64,000 nt of DNA from Shewanella saliphila (GTDB taxonomy: Bacteria > Pseudomonadota > Gammaproteobacteria > Enterobacterales > Shewanellaceae), in the NCBI RefSeq assembly GCF_014648295.1, contig NZ_BMQV01000022.1, positions 1-64,000 on the forward strand, in the 5' to 3' direction. A model generated the notes under the pieces. That model saw only the letters and a list, made by a program, of their open reading frames with translations, searched no databases and was not told where the DNA came from. Position 1 is the stretch's first letter. Every line of letters starts with the position of its first letter. Positions 19,690 through 29,095 of the stretch are shown piece after piece. The translations under genes were made by a program, and so were the position numbers.

Positions 19690-20364
19690 ATGCGTATACT
19701 TGTTATCGAAGACGACCCCATATTGTCACACCATTTACAGGTGCAACTCACCGAGGCGGGCAATCAGGTACAAGTGGCCACAACCGCAAAAGAAGGCTTT
19801 TATCAAGCCACAAATTATCCTATTGATGTAGCTATCATTGATATTGGCTTACCCGACCTAGACGGCATTAGCTTAATCAAATCATTACGCCAGGCCGAAG
19901 TGAAAACACCACTATTGATTTTAACTGCACGGTTAACCTGGCAAGATAAAGTTGAGGGACTCAACGCCGGTGCAGATGATTACCTAGTTAAACCATTTCA
20001 AAAAGAAGAGCTTATCGCAAGACTCGATGCCATAGTGCGACGCAGTGGCGGTTTTGTTCGATCATTAATAACCAGCGGACCATTACAAGTCGATTTAGCC
20101 GCCAAACAAGTCAGCCTGCAACAAACACCCTTAGAGATAACCGCATTTGAATATCAAATTTTAGAATACCTTATGCGCCACTGTCACGAGGTCGTCGCCA
20201 AGCAACGTCTGCTTGATGTGATTTATGCCGACAAAGAAGGCGATCCTAACACCATCGAAGTGATGATAAGCCGCCTACGTAAAAAACTCAGTCAAGGCGG
20301 AATGAATCAACCCATCACCACCATTCGCGGCCAAGGATATAAATTCAATCACCCATGCGACTAA
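19690..20364 (+). CDS. phoP: OmpR-family response regulator, PhoP-like
   Basis: 224 residues: a receiver domain with acidic pocket EDD (8-10), phospho-acceptor Asp51 (IIDIGLPDLDG) and conserved Lys in DDYLVKPF near 101, then a winged-helix DNA-binding domain ending in the typical ISRLRKKL and TTIRGQGYKFN. It overlaps the kinase gene downstream by 10 bases, so the pair is co-translated. Similarity of the pair to PhoP/PhoQ rests on overall sequence and on the kinase H-box; the signal is not established here. Confidence 0.88.
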   Translation: MRILVIEDDPILSHHLQVQLTEAGNQVQVATTAKEGFYQATNYPIDVAIIDIGLPDLDGISLIKSLRQAEVKTPLLILTARLTWQDKVEGLNAGADDYLVKPFQKEELIARLDAIVRRSGGFVRSLITSGPLQVDLAAKQVSLQQTPLEITAFEYQILEYLMRHCHEVVAKQRLLDVIYADKEGDPNTIEVMISRLRKKLSQGGMNQPITTIRGQGYKFNHPCD

Positions 20365-21716
20365 CTTTACGCCCTAAAAAACGTTTACTCACAAGGATGT
20401 TTGTCACCTCCTTGTGCATCATTACCCTGGTAGGCTTTGGTCTCGCATGGTTAATTAACTTGTTGCATGCACAAAACCGCTACAATCAAACCACCAGCTC
20501 GTTAATTGCTAAACTGCCAATCATTGCTGCAGAGTTTCGAGAAAATAATTTAATTCCCATCACCCAGGCTCGTGAAGGTGATGATGTGGACACGCAATAC
20601 ATCATGGCAACGTGCAATGATGATTACGACAGCCTCTGGCGCTCAGACTACGCAATAAGCCTTAATTTGACCAAAATATGCGAACAATACCAATCGATTA
20701 AAGATGACTTACCGCCGTTTTATCTCAACTTTGGCAGCCAAAGCTATTTGGCTTATTTATTAAGTATTGACGTAGAAACCGACATATACCACTTGCTCAT
20801 TTTACAAGACGCCAGCGCCCTTAAAACTGAGCTGAGCCAATTTAATCGGCTGACTTATTTTAGATTGGCAATTGTGCTGTTGATTGCATTGCTTTTGCTT
20901 ATCAGTGCGGCTTACTGGGGCATGCGACCACTAACGCAATTAAAACAAGAGTTAACCTTATTACAACGAGGGCAAAAAAACAGCCTATCTCAAGATTATC
21001 CAGTTGAATTACAAGGTATAACTACAGCTCTTAACCAATTACTCAACCAATCAGATGCGCGGCAAACCCGTTATCAAAATGCAATGAACGATCTTGCCCA
21101 CAGTCTTAAAACCCGACTCGCGGCCAGCATCGCAATCATTGATGACCCAAGTTTGAACAAGCAACAACAAAACCAAAAAATTCTTGAGCAAATTAATGAC
21201 ATGGACCACTTAGTAAAATATCAGCTCAAACGGGCCATGTTAGGGCAACAAGGGCTGCACTTATTGCAAACTCAACCCTTAGAGATTGTAAAGTCGCTGA
21301 CTCAAATGCTCGATAAAGTTTATCAACACAAACACATCAACATACTGATTAACATTGCAGACGATATTGAATTACCACTCAGTAAAGGCGATGTCATGGA
21401 GCTATTTGGAAATCTACTCGAAAATGCATGTCGCTTTTGTATCAATCAGGTGAGCGTTAAAGTGCAACGGCTTAATAACAACCAGATCCAAATTTGTATA
21501 GAAGACGACGGCCCAGGAATAGCTGACGACATTAAACAAAAAATCATTCAACGCGGCATACGCGCTGACACTCAATCACCAGGGCAAGGGATCGGGCTGG
21601 CAGTTTGTCACGAGCTTATCAGTAGTTACGGCGGCACCATGACAATAAGCACCAGCGTACTCGGAGGGGCGGCATTTGTAATCGAGCTTCCGGCTGTCAC
21701 CCAACACCAAAGCTAG
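20355..21716 (+). CDS. phoQ: PhoQ-like sensor histidine kinase
   Basis: 453-residue inner-membrane kinase. TM1 is about residues 15-37 and TM2 about 171-188, enclosing a ~130-residue periplasmic sensor. The phospho-acceptor is His249 in DLAHSLKTRLAAS, a PhoQ-type H-box; the N-box NLLENACRFC and the glycine loops (DDGPGIAD, GQGIGLAVC) follow. The sensor has two cysteines (87 and 109) that could form a periplasmic disulfide; whether this affects signalling is unknown. Its stop overlaps the converging gene's stop by four bases. Confidence 0.87.
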   Translation: MRLTLRPKKRLLTRMFVTSLCIITLVGFGLAWLINLLHAQNRYNQTTSSLIAKLPIIAAEFRENNLIPITQAREGDDVDTQYIMATCNDDYDSLWRSDYAISLNLTKICEQYQSIKDDLPPFYLNFGSQSYLAYLLSIDVETDIYHLLILQDASALKTELSQFNRLTYFRLAIVLLIALLLLISAAYWGMRPLTQLKQELTLLQRGQKNSLSQDYPVELQGITTALNQLLNQSDARQTRYQNAMNDLAHSLKTRLAASIAIIDDPSLNKQQQNQKILEQINDMDHLVKYQLKRAMLGQQGLHLLQTQPLEIVKSLTQMLDKVYQHKHINILINIADDIELPLSKGDVMELFGNLLENACRFCINQVSVKVQRLNNNQIQICIEDDGPGIADDIKQKIIQRGIRADTQSPGQGIGLAVCHELISSYGGTMTISTSVLGGAAFVIELPAVTQHQS

Positions 21717-22408
21717 CTCAGTGGCGCGTATAACTGCTCTGCACGATTAAACATGGCCCAAGACGTTGCAATATATTTATCATTGCTAATGGGCACATTA
21801 CCCCGATGGCTGTGAGTAAAACCGGCAGGTGCAATCACCATAGTGCCTTTTTTAGGACTGATTTTACGTTGTTGGTAATAAAACTCTGTCTCTCCGCCCT
21901 CTGGCACATCGTTAAGGTAAAACATATACAACACCACGCGGTGTAGGGCTTCGTTATGGCCATTTTGTGGGAACTGCTCAGAGTGCCAATGAGGATACCC
22001 ACCGACACCTTTTTGATAATGCTGAATATTGATTGTGCCACTGCGATATAAATACTTGGTTAAAGTGCTCGCTCTGGGCTTACCTAACGCATCGAAGTTG
22101 TCGGGTGTTAATGTTTGAGCTTGCCCTTGCTCGTCGGTTACTTGCACCGACACCGCGCCCATTAATGCTAATGAATATTGGGTGAAGTAATCCGTCATCT
22201 GTGTAAACGTCGCAGCTAAAAGCTCATTTTTCAATTCTGCTAAATCGGTAAAAGCATCTAACATTAAATCACTGCTACGCTTTTTCTCGTTATCCACCCC
22301 AAAACCAGTTTGACCCGGGCCGACATTAGGGTGCGCATTAAATGTTGCAATTAAGCGGTCACACAAATCATCGCTAATCACATTGGGATATACTTCAATA
22401 AAATCCAT
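21713..22408 (-). CDS. 2-oxoglutarate/Fe(II)-dependent oxygenase of the prolyl-4-hydroxylase type
   Basis: 231-residue cytoplasmic protein. The iron triad appears to be His142-x-Glu144 (YPHWHSEQ) with His199 (GFTHSHRG), and Lys211 or the nearby Arg would bind 2-oxoglutarate. Most family members have His-x-Asp in the first position; Glu here is a less common variant. The central part (VVLYMFYLNDVPEGGETEFYY) is characteristic of the double-stranded beta-helix core. Substrate is unknown. The gene is single and overlaps the converging kinase gene by four bases. Confidence 0.82.
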   Translation of the reverse strand: MDFIEVYPNVISDDLCDRLIATFNAHPNVGPGQTGFGVDNEKKRSSDLMLDAFTDLAELKNELLAATFTQMTDYFTQYSLALMGAVSVQVTDEQGQAQTLTPDNFDALGKPRASTLTKYLYRSGTINIQHYQKGVGGYPHWHSEQFPQNGHNEALHRVVLYMFYLNDVPEGGETEFYYQQRKISPKKGTMVIAPAGFTHSHRGNVPISNDKYIATSWAMFNRAEQLYAPLS

Positions 22409-22523
22409 AGAGGGTAACTATTACTTGTCCATTTATAGTATTATGCTGCCACGTCAACAAAGCTGCTGTAAAGCATAAAGATAAACATAGCTTGTTGTTT
22501 AATAACGTCACTATGACTAAATC

Positions 22524-23771
22524 ATGAAAAAAAACCAAAAAGTCGCTGTAGAACAACTTGAAGTGGGCACGTTTATCCGTCTACCTATTTCGTGGAAAGA
22601 CCATCCATTCTTGTTTAGCAGTTTTAAAATCAAAAATAGCGCCCAAATTGAGCTAATCAAAGGATTAGGACTCAAGGATGTGTTTTTTGACTCTGAAAAA
22701 AGCGATATTGAGCCTGTCACCTCAGATAAGCCAGAACAAGCTCCCACCGAAGAAGAACTCACTGCACTAAAAGAGCAAATGCTTAGCGACAAAACAGCCA
22801 AAATAGATGAACAAAAAAAACTCAAGCGTGATTTAAAGAAAACCGAACAACAATTTGAACGTTCTGTCGCCATGATGCGCTCGATGGTGTCAAAAATCAG
22901 TAGCCGTCCGCTTAATGCCGTGACAGAAGCAAAAGATCTCATAAACAACCTCACCAATATGCTACTCAATAGTGACAACCTTGCATTGCATTTAATGGGC
23001 GATGCCAAAAACGAAGAGCATATTTATCACCACTCGCTAAACGTTGCGATACTTTGCATGTTGATGGCAAAAGAGCTTGGTTGGAGCCGTGAAGAAGTTG
23101 AAACCATAGGTATTGGAGCCTTATTTCACGACATAGGCAAACTCAAAGTGCCCAGTACAATTCTTAATAAACGCGTGCCATTATCTGCGCCAGAAGAAAA
23201 CTTTATCAAACAACACCCATTGATGAGTATTAACTTCTTAAAATTAGCCGACAGTTTCCCCGAGGAAGCTAAGCCGTTAATCGCCAATCACCATGAGTTT
23301 TTAGATGGTAGTGGTTTCCCACAAGGACTTAAAGCAGACAAACTCGACAAACTGTCGCAATTAATTGCCGTAGTGAACGAGTACGATATGTTATGTAATG
23401 GTACAAGCCAAGTTAAAGCCAAACCACCGAGTATCGCCCTTGGCATGCTATACAAAAATTATAATAACAAGCTCAATAACGAATACGTGAGTAAACTTAT
23501 TAAAATGTTAGGTATTTACCCGCCAGGGAGTATTATCGAATTGTCTAGTGGCCAATTTGCGATGGTGATGTCGGTCAATTTACAGCAATTACTGTACCCT
23601 AATGTGATTGTTTACGATCAACTCGTACCTAAAGACCAAGCGCCTATTATCAGCTTACAAAATCATAATATGAGCATTGTCCGCAGTTTACCCGCGGCGG
23701 CATTACCTAAAAAAATTCATGCTTACCTCAGCCCAAGAGATAAAATCAGCTTCGGCATCGGTGCTAATTAA
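22524..23771 (+). CDS. HD-GYP-type c-di-GMP phosphodiesterase with DUF3391 N-terminus
   Basis: 415 residues. An N-terminal domain of the DUF3391 type (about 1-130, with a charged helical linker at 75-115) precedes an HD-GYP domain (about 150-370): HHSLNVA, FHDIGKLKVP and HHEFLDGSGFPQGL. The last motif reads GFP rather than GYP, so catalysis could be retained or altered. The protein is cytoplasmic, with no membrane segments. Such proteins usually lower c-di-GMP and so favour motility over biofilm. Confidence 0.88.
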   Translation: MKKNQKVAVEQLEVGTFIRLPISWKDHPFLFSSFKIKNSAQIELIKGLGLKDVFFDSEKSDIEPVTSDKPEQAPTEEELTALKEQMLSDKTAKIDEQKKLKRDLKKTEQQFERSVAMMRSMVSKISSRPLNAVTEAKDLINNLTNMLLNSDNLALHLMGDAKNEEHIYHHSLNVAILCMLMAKELGWSREEVETIGIGALFHDIGKLKVPSTILNKRVPLSAPEENFIKQHPLMSINFLKLADSFPEEAKPLIANHHEFLDGSGFPQGLKADKLDKLSQLIAVVNEYDMLCNGTSQVKAKPPSIALGMLYKNYNNKLNNEYVSKLIKMLGIYPPGSIIELSSGQFAMVMSVNLQQLLYPNVIVYDQLVPKDQAPIISLQNHNMSIVRSLPAAALPKKIHAYLSPRDKISFGIGAN

Positions 23772-23799
23772 GCCGGTTGATAAAAGATTACAAGCCACA

Positions 23800-23831
23800 A
23801 AAAAGCCACCTCATTATGCAGGTGGCTTTTT
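23800..23831 (+). terminator. Terminator downstream of the HD-GYP gene
   Basis: AGCCACC (23804-23810) pairs with GGTGGCT (23821-23827), followed by TTTTACT. An A-run on the left makes it usable for the converging corA gene as well. Confidence 0.85.
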
Positions 23832-23878
23832 ACTGTAACGAGATAATCAATAATCTAATCACAAAATGGCTTTAATCA

Positions 23879-24826
23879 TTACAACCAACCTTTACGTTTA
23901 AAGAAAAAGTAGGTTCCGGCAGCACTGGCTAACATCAGCCCAACCGCCATAGGGTAACCCAATCGCCAATCAAGCTCTGGCATAATATGAAAGTTCATCC
24001 CATAACTACTGGCGATTAAGGTCGGCGGTAAAAACACCACCGCTGATACTGAAAATATCTTAATAATCTTGTTTTGTTGTAAACCACTAAAGCCCATCGC
24101 CGCATCGAGTAAAAACTGTAACTTATCGAAAATAAATTGGCTGTGAGGCATTAAAGACTCAATGTCTGACAACATCTCACGAATGTCTTTTAAATTTTCA
24201 TCCGACAAGCTTTCACGATAATAACGTTGCATATATCGTAACGAGCGTTGGGTATCGAGCAAACTTAAACGAATTTTACCGTTAGAGTCTTCCTGCAAAG
24301 TAATAAGCTTAAACACATCATCGAGCTCTTCGTCATTAAAGACTTGCTCACCGACATTTTCTAACACGCTATACACGTCTTCGATTAAGTCAGATAAGTA
24401 ATCTACTTTTAGATTAAATAACTCTAACAACAAGCCTTGCGGCGTGGTGATGTCTAAACGGCCTAAACGTAAATAGTTACGCAATAAACGGATTAAACCG
24501 ACATCTTCTTCACGAATGGTCAGTAAAAAAGCTTTACGTAAGTTAAACGATACGTTTACCGCACGTACATCTGAGCTCACACGTTGCGGAAATAATGAGT
24601 TAATGTGCAAACCATCTTGGTTTTGATAAAAACGGGCCGATGCCTCAATTTCTTTAATATCTTCTTCGTCGGGCACTTCTTCAGCAGAAAACGAACTCAA
24701 CCAGTCTCGCTCTTTATCATCAGGTTTTAATAAATCTAACCACAAAGTCGACTCTGGCACATTGTCACCCACTTTTAATTCAGTGGTCACAAGTTGTCTA
24801 TCTTGATAGGCGTATGCTGTGATCAT
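23879..24826 (-). CDS. corA: CorA family magnesium/cobalt channel
   Basis: 315 residues, the usual CorA length (E. coli 316). The soluble cytoplasmic funnel is followed by a long stalk helix and two C-terminal membrane helices; the pore signature Tyr-Gly-Met-Asn is at 275-278 (YGMNFHIMPEL). The last helix ends with the basic FFFKRKGWL. It is a single gene. A perfect palindrome lies just upstream of the start, see that entry. Confidence 0.95.
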   Translation of the reverse strand: MITAYAYQDRQLVTTELKVGDNVPESTLWLDLLKPDDKERDWLSSFSAEEVPDEEDIKEIEASARFYQNQDGLHINSLFPQRVSSDVRAVNVSFNLRKAFLLTIREEDVGLIRLLRNYLRLGRLDITTPQGLLLELFNLKVDYLSDLIEDVYSVLENVGEQVFNDEELDDVFKLITLQEDSNGKIRLSLLDTQRSLRYMQRYYRESLSDENLKDIREMLSDIESLMPHSQFIFDKLQFLLDAAMGFSGLQQNKIIKIFSVSAVVFLPPTLIASSYGMNFHIMPELDWRLGYPMAVGLMLASAAGTYFFFKRKGWL

Positions 24827-24841
24827 CGCTCCCCCAAAGTG

Positions 24842-24864
24842 TGTTAAGTTAAGTCAACTTAACA
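24842..24864. promoter_or_regulatory. Perfect 9-5-9 palindrome in the corA leader
   Basis: TGTTAAGTT, five bases, AACTTAACA. It begins 16 bases from the corA ATG, so it would overlap the 5' untranslated region or the ribosome site zone. There is no U-run; it may be a repressor operator or an mRNA hairpin. Confidence 0.5.
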
Positions 24865-24981
24865 ACATAAAATGTGCAAAATTTGGCGCTAGTTTACTCA
24901 ACTAAAGCGTAATGAAAAGCAAAAAACGGATCCTCGTTGAATAATCGTACCCGTTGATACAAAAAAAATGATGATTCAATA

Positions 24982-25010
24982 TAAAAAAGCGCCCTTATTG
25001 GACGCTAATT
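24982..25010 (-). terminator. Terminator of yejK
   Basis: On the minus strand AGCGTCC-AATAA-GGGCGCT (one mismatch) is followed by TTTTTTAT, just past the yejK stop. Confidence 0.8.
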
Positions 25011-25038
25011 TAACGATATAAATAACCCCAATAGATGA

Positions 25039-26067
25039 TTACTCGCCTTTTAAACGTCGATCTAATTGATCTTTTAAATTGGCCGGCAGACTTTTAATTA
25101 AAATGGTATCAGACACCGGGTCGTATATAACGCGCTCACCTAAATGACCGCCGTCAAAACTTAACGTCACACCGCCACCAGTACCCGAAAACTTCTTCAA
25201 ACTGCGTAAACTGGCTTTATCTGCCGGAAACTCTTCATCTAACTCATAACTGCCACCACAGGCAAAGTCATAAAAAGAATCCATGCCAGAGTCAGCTAAT
25301 TCATCGGCTAAATCTTTAACCTCAATCACCTCACCTGAATCTGCGCGCTCAGAGCAATACTCAAACACTTTATTACGACACTCTTGACGCTCATCTTTAG
25401 TTAGCTCACTGCCGGCAACAAAATCTTCAACAGCATGAATTAACGTTTTGTTTTGCGCTTTAGTATTAACGCCTTCAACGCAGCCCATAAAATCTAAAAA
25501 GAAATCAGCCACTTTACGACCGGCGCGGCCGCGAATAAACGAAATATATTTGCGTGAACTCTTGTCCGCTTGCCACTCAGTTAAATCAATACGTGCGGCT
25601 AGTTGAATATTGCTTAAATCTAAATGATTGTTTTGCGACAGTTCCATATCATCTAATACTGTCATTGATGATTTAGCACTTAATAATGCCACAAACAAAT
25701 AGTCGCTGGTCATACTGGTGTAGCATGACATCAACAAAAAGCCACCCTGGCTAAAATCGTACTTGGCTAACTCTTGTTGCAATAACTGACTTGCTTGACC
25801 ACTAAACTCAACAAAGCCTAAATCGCCACTGCGGTAACCGGTTAACGCATTTGCAAATTCATCATTGGCTTCGCCATCATCACCGTGAGTACCAAAAAAG
25901 CCAAACCCTTTACCCGCTTTACCCGAGTATGTCTGGTGTAACTCTTCTAACATGGTTTCAACAGCGTTGGTATTCAACAGCGGTTGTGGACGTAAACGAC
26001 AGCGCATTTGCCCCTGACCATCTTGAGAGATTTCGTGAATAATTGCTTGCTCAATACTAATCGCCAT
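25039..26067 (-). CDS. yejK: Nucleoid-associated protein YejK/NdpA
   Basis: 342 residues, close to E. coli YejK (335). The start [13 protein letters not shown], the [25 protein letters not shown] segment and the long central helical domain are typical. YejK binds the nucleoid and has been linked to topoisomerase functions. It is divergent from yejL-yejM, the usual arrangement in gammaproteobacteria. Confidence 0.95.
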   Translation of the reverse strand: MAISIEQAIIHEISQDGQGQMRCRLRPQPLLNTNAVETMLEELHQTYSGKAGKGFGFFGTHGDDGEANDEFANALTGYRSGDLGFVEFSGQASQLLQQELAKYDFSQGGFLLMSCYTSMTSDYLFVALLSAKSSMTVLDDMELSQNNHLDLSNIQLAARIDLTEWQADKSSRKYISFIRGRAGRKVADFFLDFMGCVEGVNTKAQNKTLIHAVEDFVAGSELTKDERQECRNKVFEYCSERADSGEVIEVKDLADELADSGMDSFYDFACGGSYELDEEFPADKASLRSLKKFSGTGGGVTLSFDGGHLGERVIYDPVSDTILIKSLPANLKDQLDRRLKGE

Positions 26068-26249
26068 AAGCCTTGTTAACCTATTCTGTCGCTGAAGATA
26101 ATTTTAAAAAGAATGATATCAGACCCGCCGTATAAATCGAACAAGGGTTTGCTATATTCCTCACATAGCGCGAATAAAACTTGAGGCGATAAAGCGCTAA
26201 ATCCGTTATTATGTGCAGCTAATTCATTCTTTATTGAAGTTTTCTGACT

Positions 26250-26462
26250 ATGGCAATTCAATCTAAATACACTAACACCCAAGTTGAAGCTCTTATCAGC
26301 GAGATGCTTGCTGTATTAGCTAAGCACCAAGCTCCTACCGATTTAAGCCTAATGGTATTAGGTAACTGTGTGACCCATTTACTCGACAAAAAAGTCCCAA
26401 ATGAGTCGCGCCAGCAAGTTGCAGAGCAATTTGCCAAAGCGTTAACACAGTCGATTAAGTAA
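26250..26462 (+). CDS. yejL: YejL family protein (DUF1414)
   Basis: 70-residue small protein, nearly the size of E. coli YejL (75). The pattern KYTNTQVEALISEMLAVL followed by HQAPTDLSLMVLGN is characteristic. Function is unknown. It lies between yejK and yejM as in enterobacteria, with an 83-base gap to yejM. Confidence 0.93.
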   Translation: MAIQSKYTNTQVEALISEMLAVLAKHQAPTDLSLMVLGNCVTHLLDKKVPNESRQQVAEQFAKALTQSIK

Positions 26463-26545
26463 TCGACAAAATAAAATTTATCACTACGCTAACAATCAGT
26501 TACACTGAATTAGTCTGTGATAATAACGTAGGAATACCCGTAAAC

Positions 26546-28336
26546 ATGATCGAGCGCAAAAAGCAGCAAATGACGCGTGACAAAGTGTCACGCTTAGTTA
26601 ATTGGGGTCACTGGTTTGCCTTTTTTAATGGCATATTGGCGATGCTAATTGGCGCTCGATATATTGGCAGTGTGGGCTACCCAGAAAGCGTTATCGGCTG
26701 GGCCTACCTGACCATCAGTACCATAGGGCATTTTACTTTTTTAGCCTTTATTGGTTACTTAATATTTATTTTCCCGATTACTTTACTCCTACCCTACTCT
26801 AAAATTTTACGTGGTTTTGCCGCCTTTATTGCATCACTCGGACTCTACACTCTACTGTATGACACCATAATTTATGACGACTACGGTATTCATTTAAGTC
26901 CTTTTGCATTCGACCTAGCCTGGCAAGACCTCAACGCATTGCTGCACAGCACCTCATACATTGTAACCCCCATCGTCATTGTGTTAATTGAGTTAACAGC
27001 AGCCAACTTTTTATGGAAGCGCATCGATAAAATACAGAAAAAACAGTGGGGTAACCGCGTTGTGCTTTTTGTCGGTGCTTGCTTTGTCAGTAGCCACTTG
27101 TTCCACATTTGGGCCGACGCCACCAACATGACCGAAGTCACCCGTTTCGACGACGCTTATCCTGTGTCTTATCCTGCAACTGCGCGCTCGTTTATGGAAA
27201 ATCACGGCATTGACAGCAGCATGCAATCGGTTGAATCACGCTCATCTACATCGCGCAAATTAAGCTATCCACTCAATCCTTTGCAGTGCAGCGCAGACAG
27301 CCAACCCAACATCTTATTTATCACTATCGACAGCTTACGTGCGGATATGGTCGACAATGTCACCATGCCTTACTTAACCCAATACCGTAATCAAAATCAG
27401 CGCTTTAGTCATCATTTTAGCGGTGGCACTGACTTTGACACCAGCATGTTCACCTTAATGTACGGATTACAAGGCAATTACAGCGACCGCAAAGAATTTA
27501 CCAGCACAGCGCCAATATTAACCAGCGAGCTGAGTAAACAAGGATATCAACAAGCGTTTTTTGCCCCTAAAATGAGTGACGACATCACCAATGCAGCCAT
27601 ATTCAAAGGCATGCAAATGCACACCAGCGCCGGTGATAATGGCAGTGCAGATGCAGACATCAACACGATTAATGCCGTAAATGCGTGGCAATCAAGTCAA
27701 ACACAACCTTGGTTTGCACTGGTAAACCTCACCGCGCCTGAAGATTACGACACCCCAATAGGCTTTTTAGGTGTACAAACTATTAAGCCGAATATGGCAT
27801 TAAAGCCCGCGCAAAAAGTATTGTTTAATCAATACCGTCAATCGCTTAATTTTATCGACCAGCAACTCGCCATTTTGCTTGATAATGTCAGTGACGACAC
27901 AATCGTGTTGATTACCGGCACATATGGTCAGGTCTTTACCAGTAACACCAGCGATGCCCGTAACGATTTATCGCCTGGTAATGTTAAAGTGCCGCTGATT
28001 ATTCATTGGCCAGACGGACATGGAAATAAAATTAATTACCGCACCAGTCATTACGGTATTGCCCCCACTTTGCTCAGCCAGGTATTAGGTTGCACCAACC
28101 CAAGTACTGATTACAGCTCTGGGCGTAGCTTGCTAGAGCCCAACAGCGAAACCTGGGTGTATATTGGTGACAGTAGCCGTTTTGCGATTTACCAAAAGTC
28201 AGAAATCACTGTGCTTGACCGTTTTGGTAAGTACCGAATTTACGATTTAGAGTATAAAAAACGCTTAAACAAGAAGATGAGCGCGCCAGAGTTAATCCAA
28301 GTCATGCGTGAAGGTCGGAGGCTCTACAATCAGTAG
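26546..28336 (+). CDS. yejM: Inner-membrane sulfatase-like protein YejM/PbgA/LapC
   Basis: 596 residues. Five membrane helices in the first 190 residues (DUF3413 part, beginning KVSRLVNWGHWFAFFN) precede a periplasmic sulfatase/phosphoglycerol-transferase-like domain (about 250-590: ILFITIDSLRADMV, HHFSGGTDFDTSMF, VLITGTYGQVF). In E. coli this protein senses outer-membrane LPS and controls LapB-dependent turnover of LpxC. That role is transferred from the family. The periplasmic domain is not expected to be an active sulfatase. Confidence 0.93.
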   Translation: MIERKKQQMTRDKVSRLVNWGHWFAFFNGILAMLIGARYIGSVGYPESVIGWAYLTISTIGHFTFLAFIGYLIFIFPITLLLPYSKILRGFAAFIASLGLYTLLYDTIIYDDYGIHLSPFAFDLAWQDLNALLHSTSYIVTPIVIVLIELTAANFLWKRIDKIQKKQWGNRVVLFVGACFVSSHLFHIWADATNMTEVTRFDDAYPVSYPATARSFMENHGIDSSMQSVESRSSTSRKLSYPLNPLQCSADSQPNILFITIDSLRADMVDNVTMPYLTQYRNQNQRFSHHFSGGTDFDTSMFTLMYGLQGNYSDRKEFTSTAPILTSELSKQGYQQAFFAPKMSDDITNAAIFKGMQMHTSAGDNGSADADINTINAVNAWQSSQTQPWFALVNLTAPEDYDTPIGFLGVQTIKPNMALKPAQKVLFNQYRQSLNFIDQQLAILLDNVSDDTIVLITGTYGQVFTSNTSDARNDLSPGNVKVPLIIHWPDGHGNKINYRTSHYGIAPTLLSQVLGCTNPSTDYSSGRSLLEPNSETWVYIGDSSRFAIYQKSEITVLDRFGKYRIYDLEYKKRLNKKMSAPELIQVMREGRRLYNQ

Positions 28337-28582
28337 CACGACCAATGCTCAATAATAACGTGTTACGCCAAAGCATTGATGTTTTAAATCGTAAAGTTAC
28401 AACATTGAATTAATACGCTTTTCAATACAGCTGGATAGTTTATAGTCAATCGACAATGAGCTGATAACTAACAGCTTGCACTAGGCAAATACAGTTGCTA
28501 AAGTGCATATCCACTTAGTGACCCCAGTATAAAATACTCGCTAAGTTATGATGTTTGTATCAACACATGCATTAACAAAATT

Positions 28583-28659
28583 CGGTATGTAGCGCAGCCC
28601 GGTAGCGCACTGTCATGGGGTGTCAGGGGTCGGAGGTTCGAATCCTCTCATACCGACCA
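28583..28659 (+). tRNA. tRNA-Pro (anticodon GGG)
   Basis: 77 bases with encoded CCA. The acceptor stem CGGTATG pairs with CATACCG, the D stem is GCGC/GCGC, the anticodon loop ATGGGGT places GGG at 34-36, and the T arm GGAGG-TTCGAAT-CCTCT is intact. A T-T mismatch in the anticodon stem is also found in the E. coli tRNA-Pro(GGG), as I recall it. It is a single tRNA with its own terminator. Confidence 0.97.
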
Positions 28660-28702
28660 AATTAAAATCTAATGTCGATTGATTATTGATAATAGAAACA
28701 AC

Positions 28703-28742
28703 AAAACCCCGTATTAGCCTAGCTGATACGGGGTTTTGTTTT
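28703..28742 (+). terminator. Terminator of tRNA-Pro
   Basis: AAAACCCCGTAT (28703-28714) pairs perfectly with ATACGGGGTTTT (28726-28737), followed by GTTTTT. Confidence 0.92.
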
Positions 28743-29095
28743 TATACCTTAAAGAAAATAAATCCAGCTAAGGCTTGTCCGTAAGTATGGCATGGCTATG
28801 AACGATATGCCCGTTTGAATGAATTCGTTTCGTGAAAACTAAGTATAAGATTTCAGTTAATAACTACTGAGTTTCTAATACATTGTATTCAGCTAACTAT
28901 TAATGAACCCGTTGTGTATAAATTTGTAACTTAGCTTCTCAAAGTGACAATGTTCATTTTATCTATGTCCCTAGTGCGGGGGTGATCGCGTCAATCGTAA
29001 ATACCTTTTGTTAATCCTTAACGATACATACGTATTCACACTGAATTAACATAATGGCATGTAAGAATGAATTTTTATGATAATAAGGCGTTGCC
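28743..29095. other. Intergenic region between tRNA-Pro and the esterase gene
   Basis: About 350 bases of mixed AT-rich sequence. I see no gene, no integrase gene and no repeat of the tRNA 3' end that would mark an integrated island in this interval. Confidence 0.5.

Noticed and set aside
28337-28582. Possible small gene between yejM and tRNA-Pro
   Set aside because: Short frames only, with no ribosome site or coding pattern; likely leader and promoter of the tRNA.
28583-29095. Possible island inserted at tRNA-Pro
   Set aside because: No integrase gene and no duplicated tRNA 3' end in the following 430 bases; the following genes look like ordinary chromosome.
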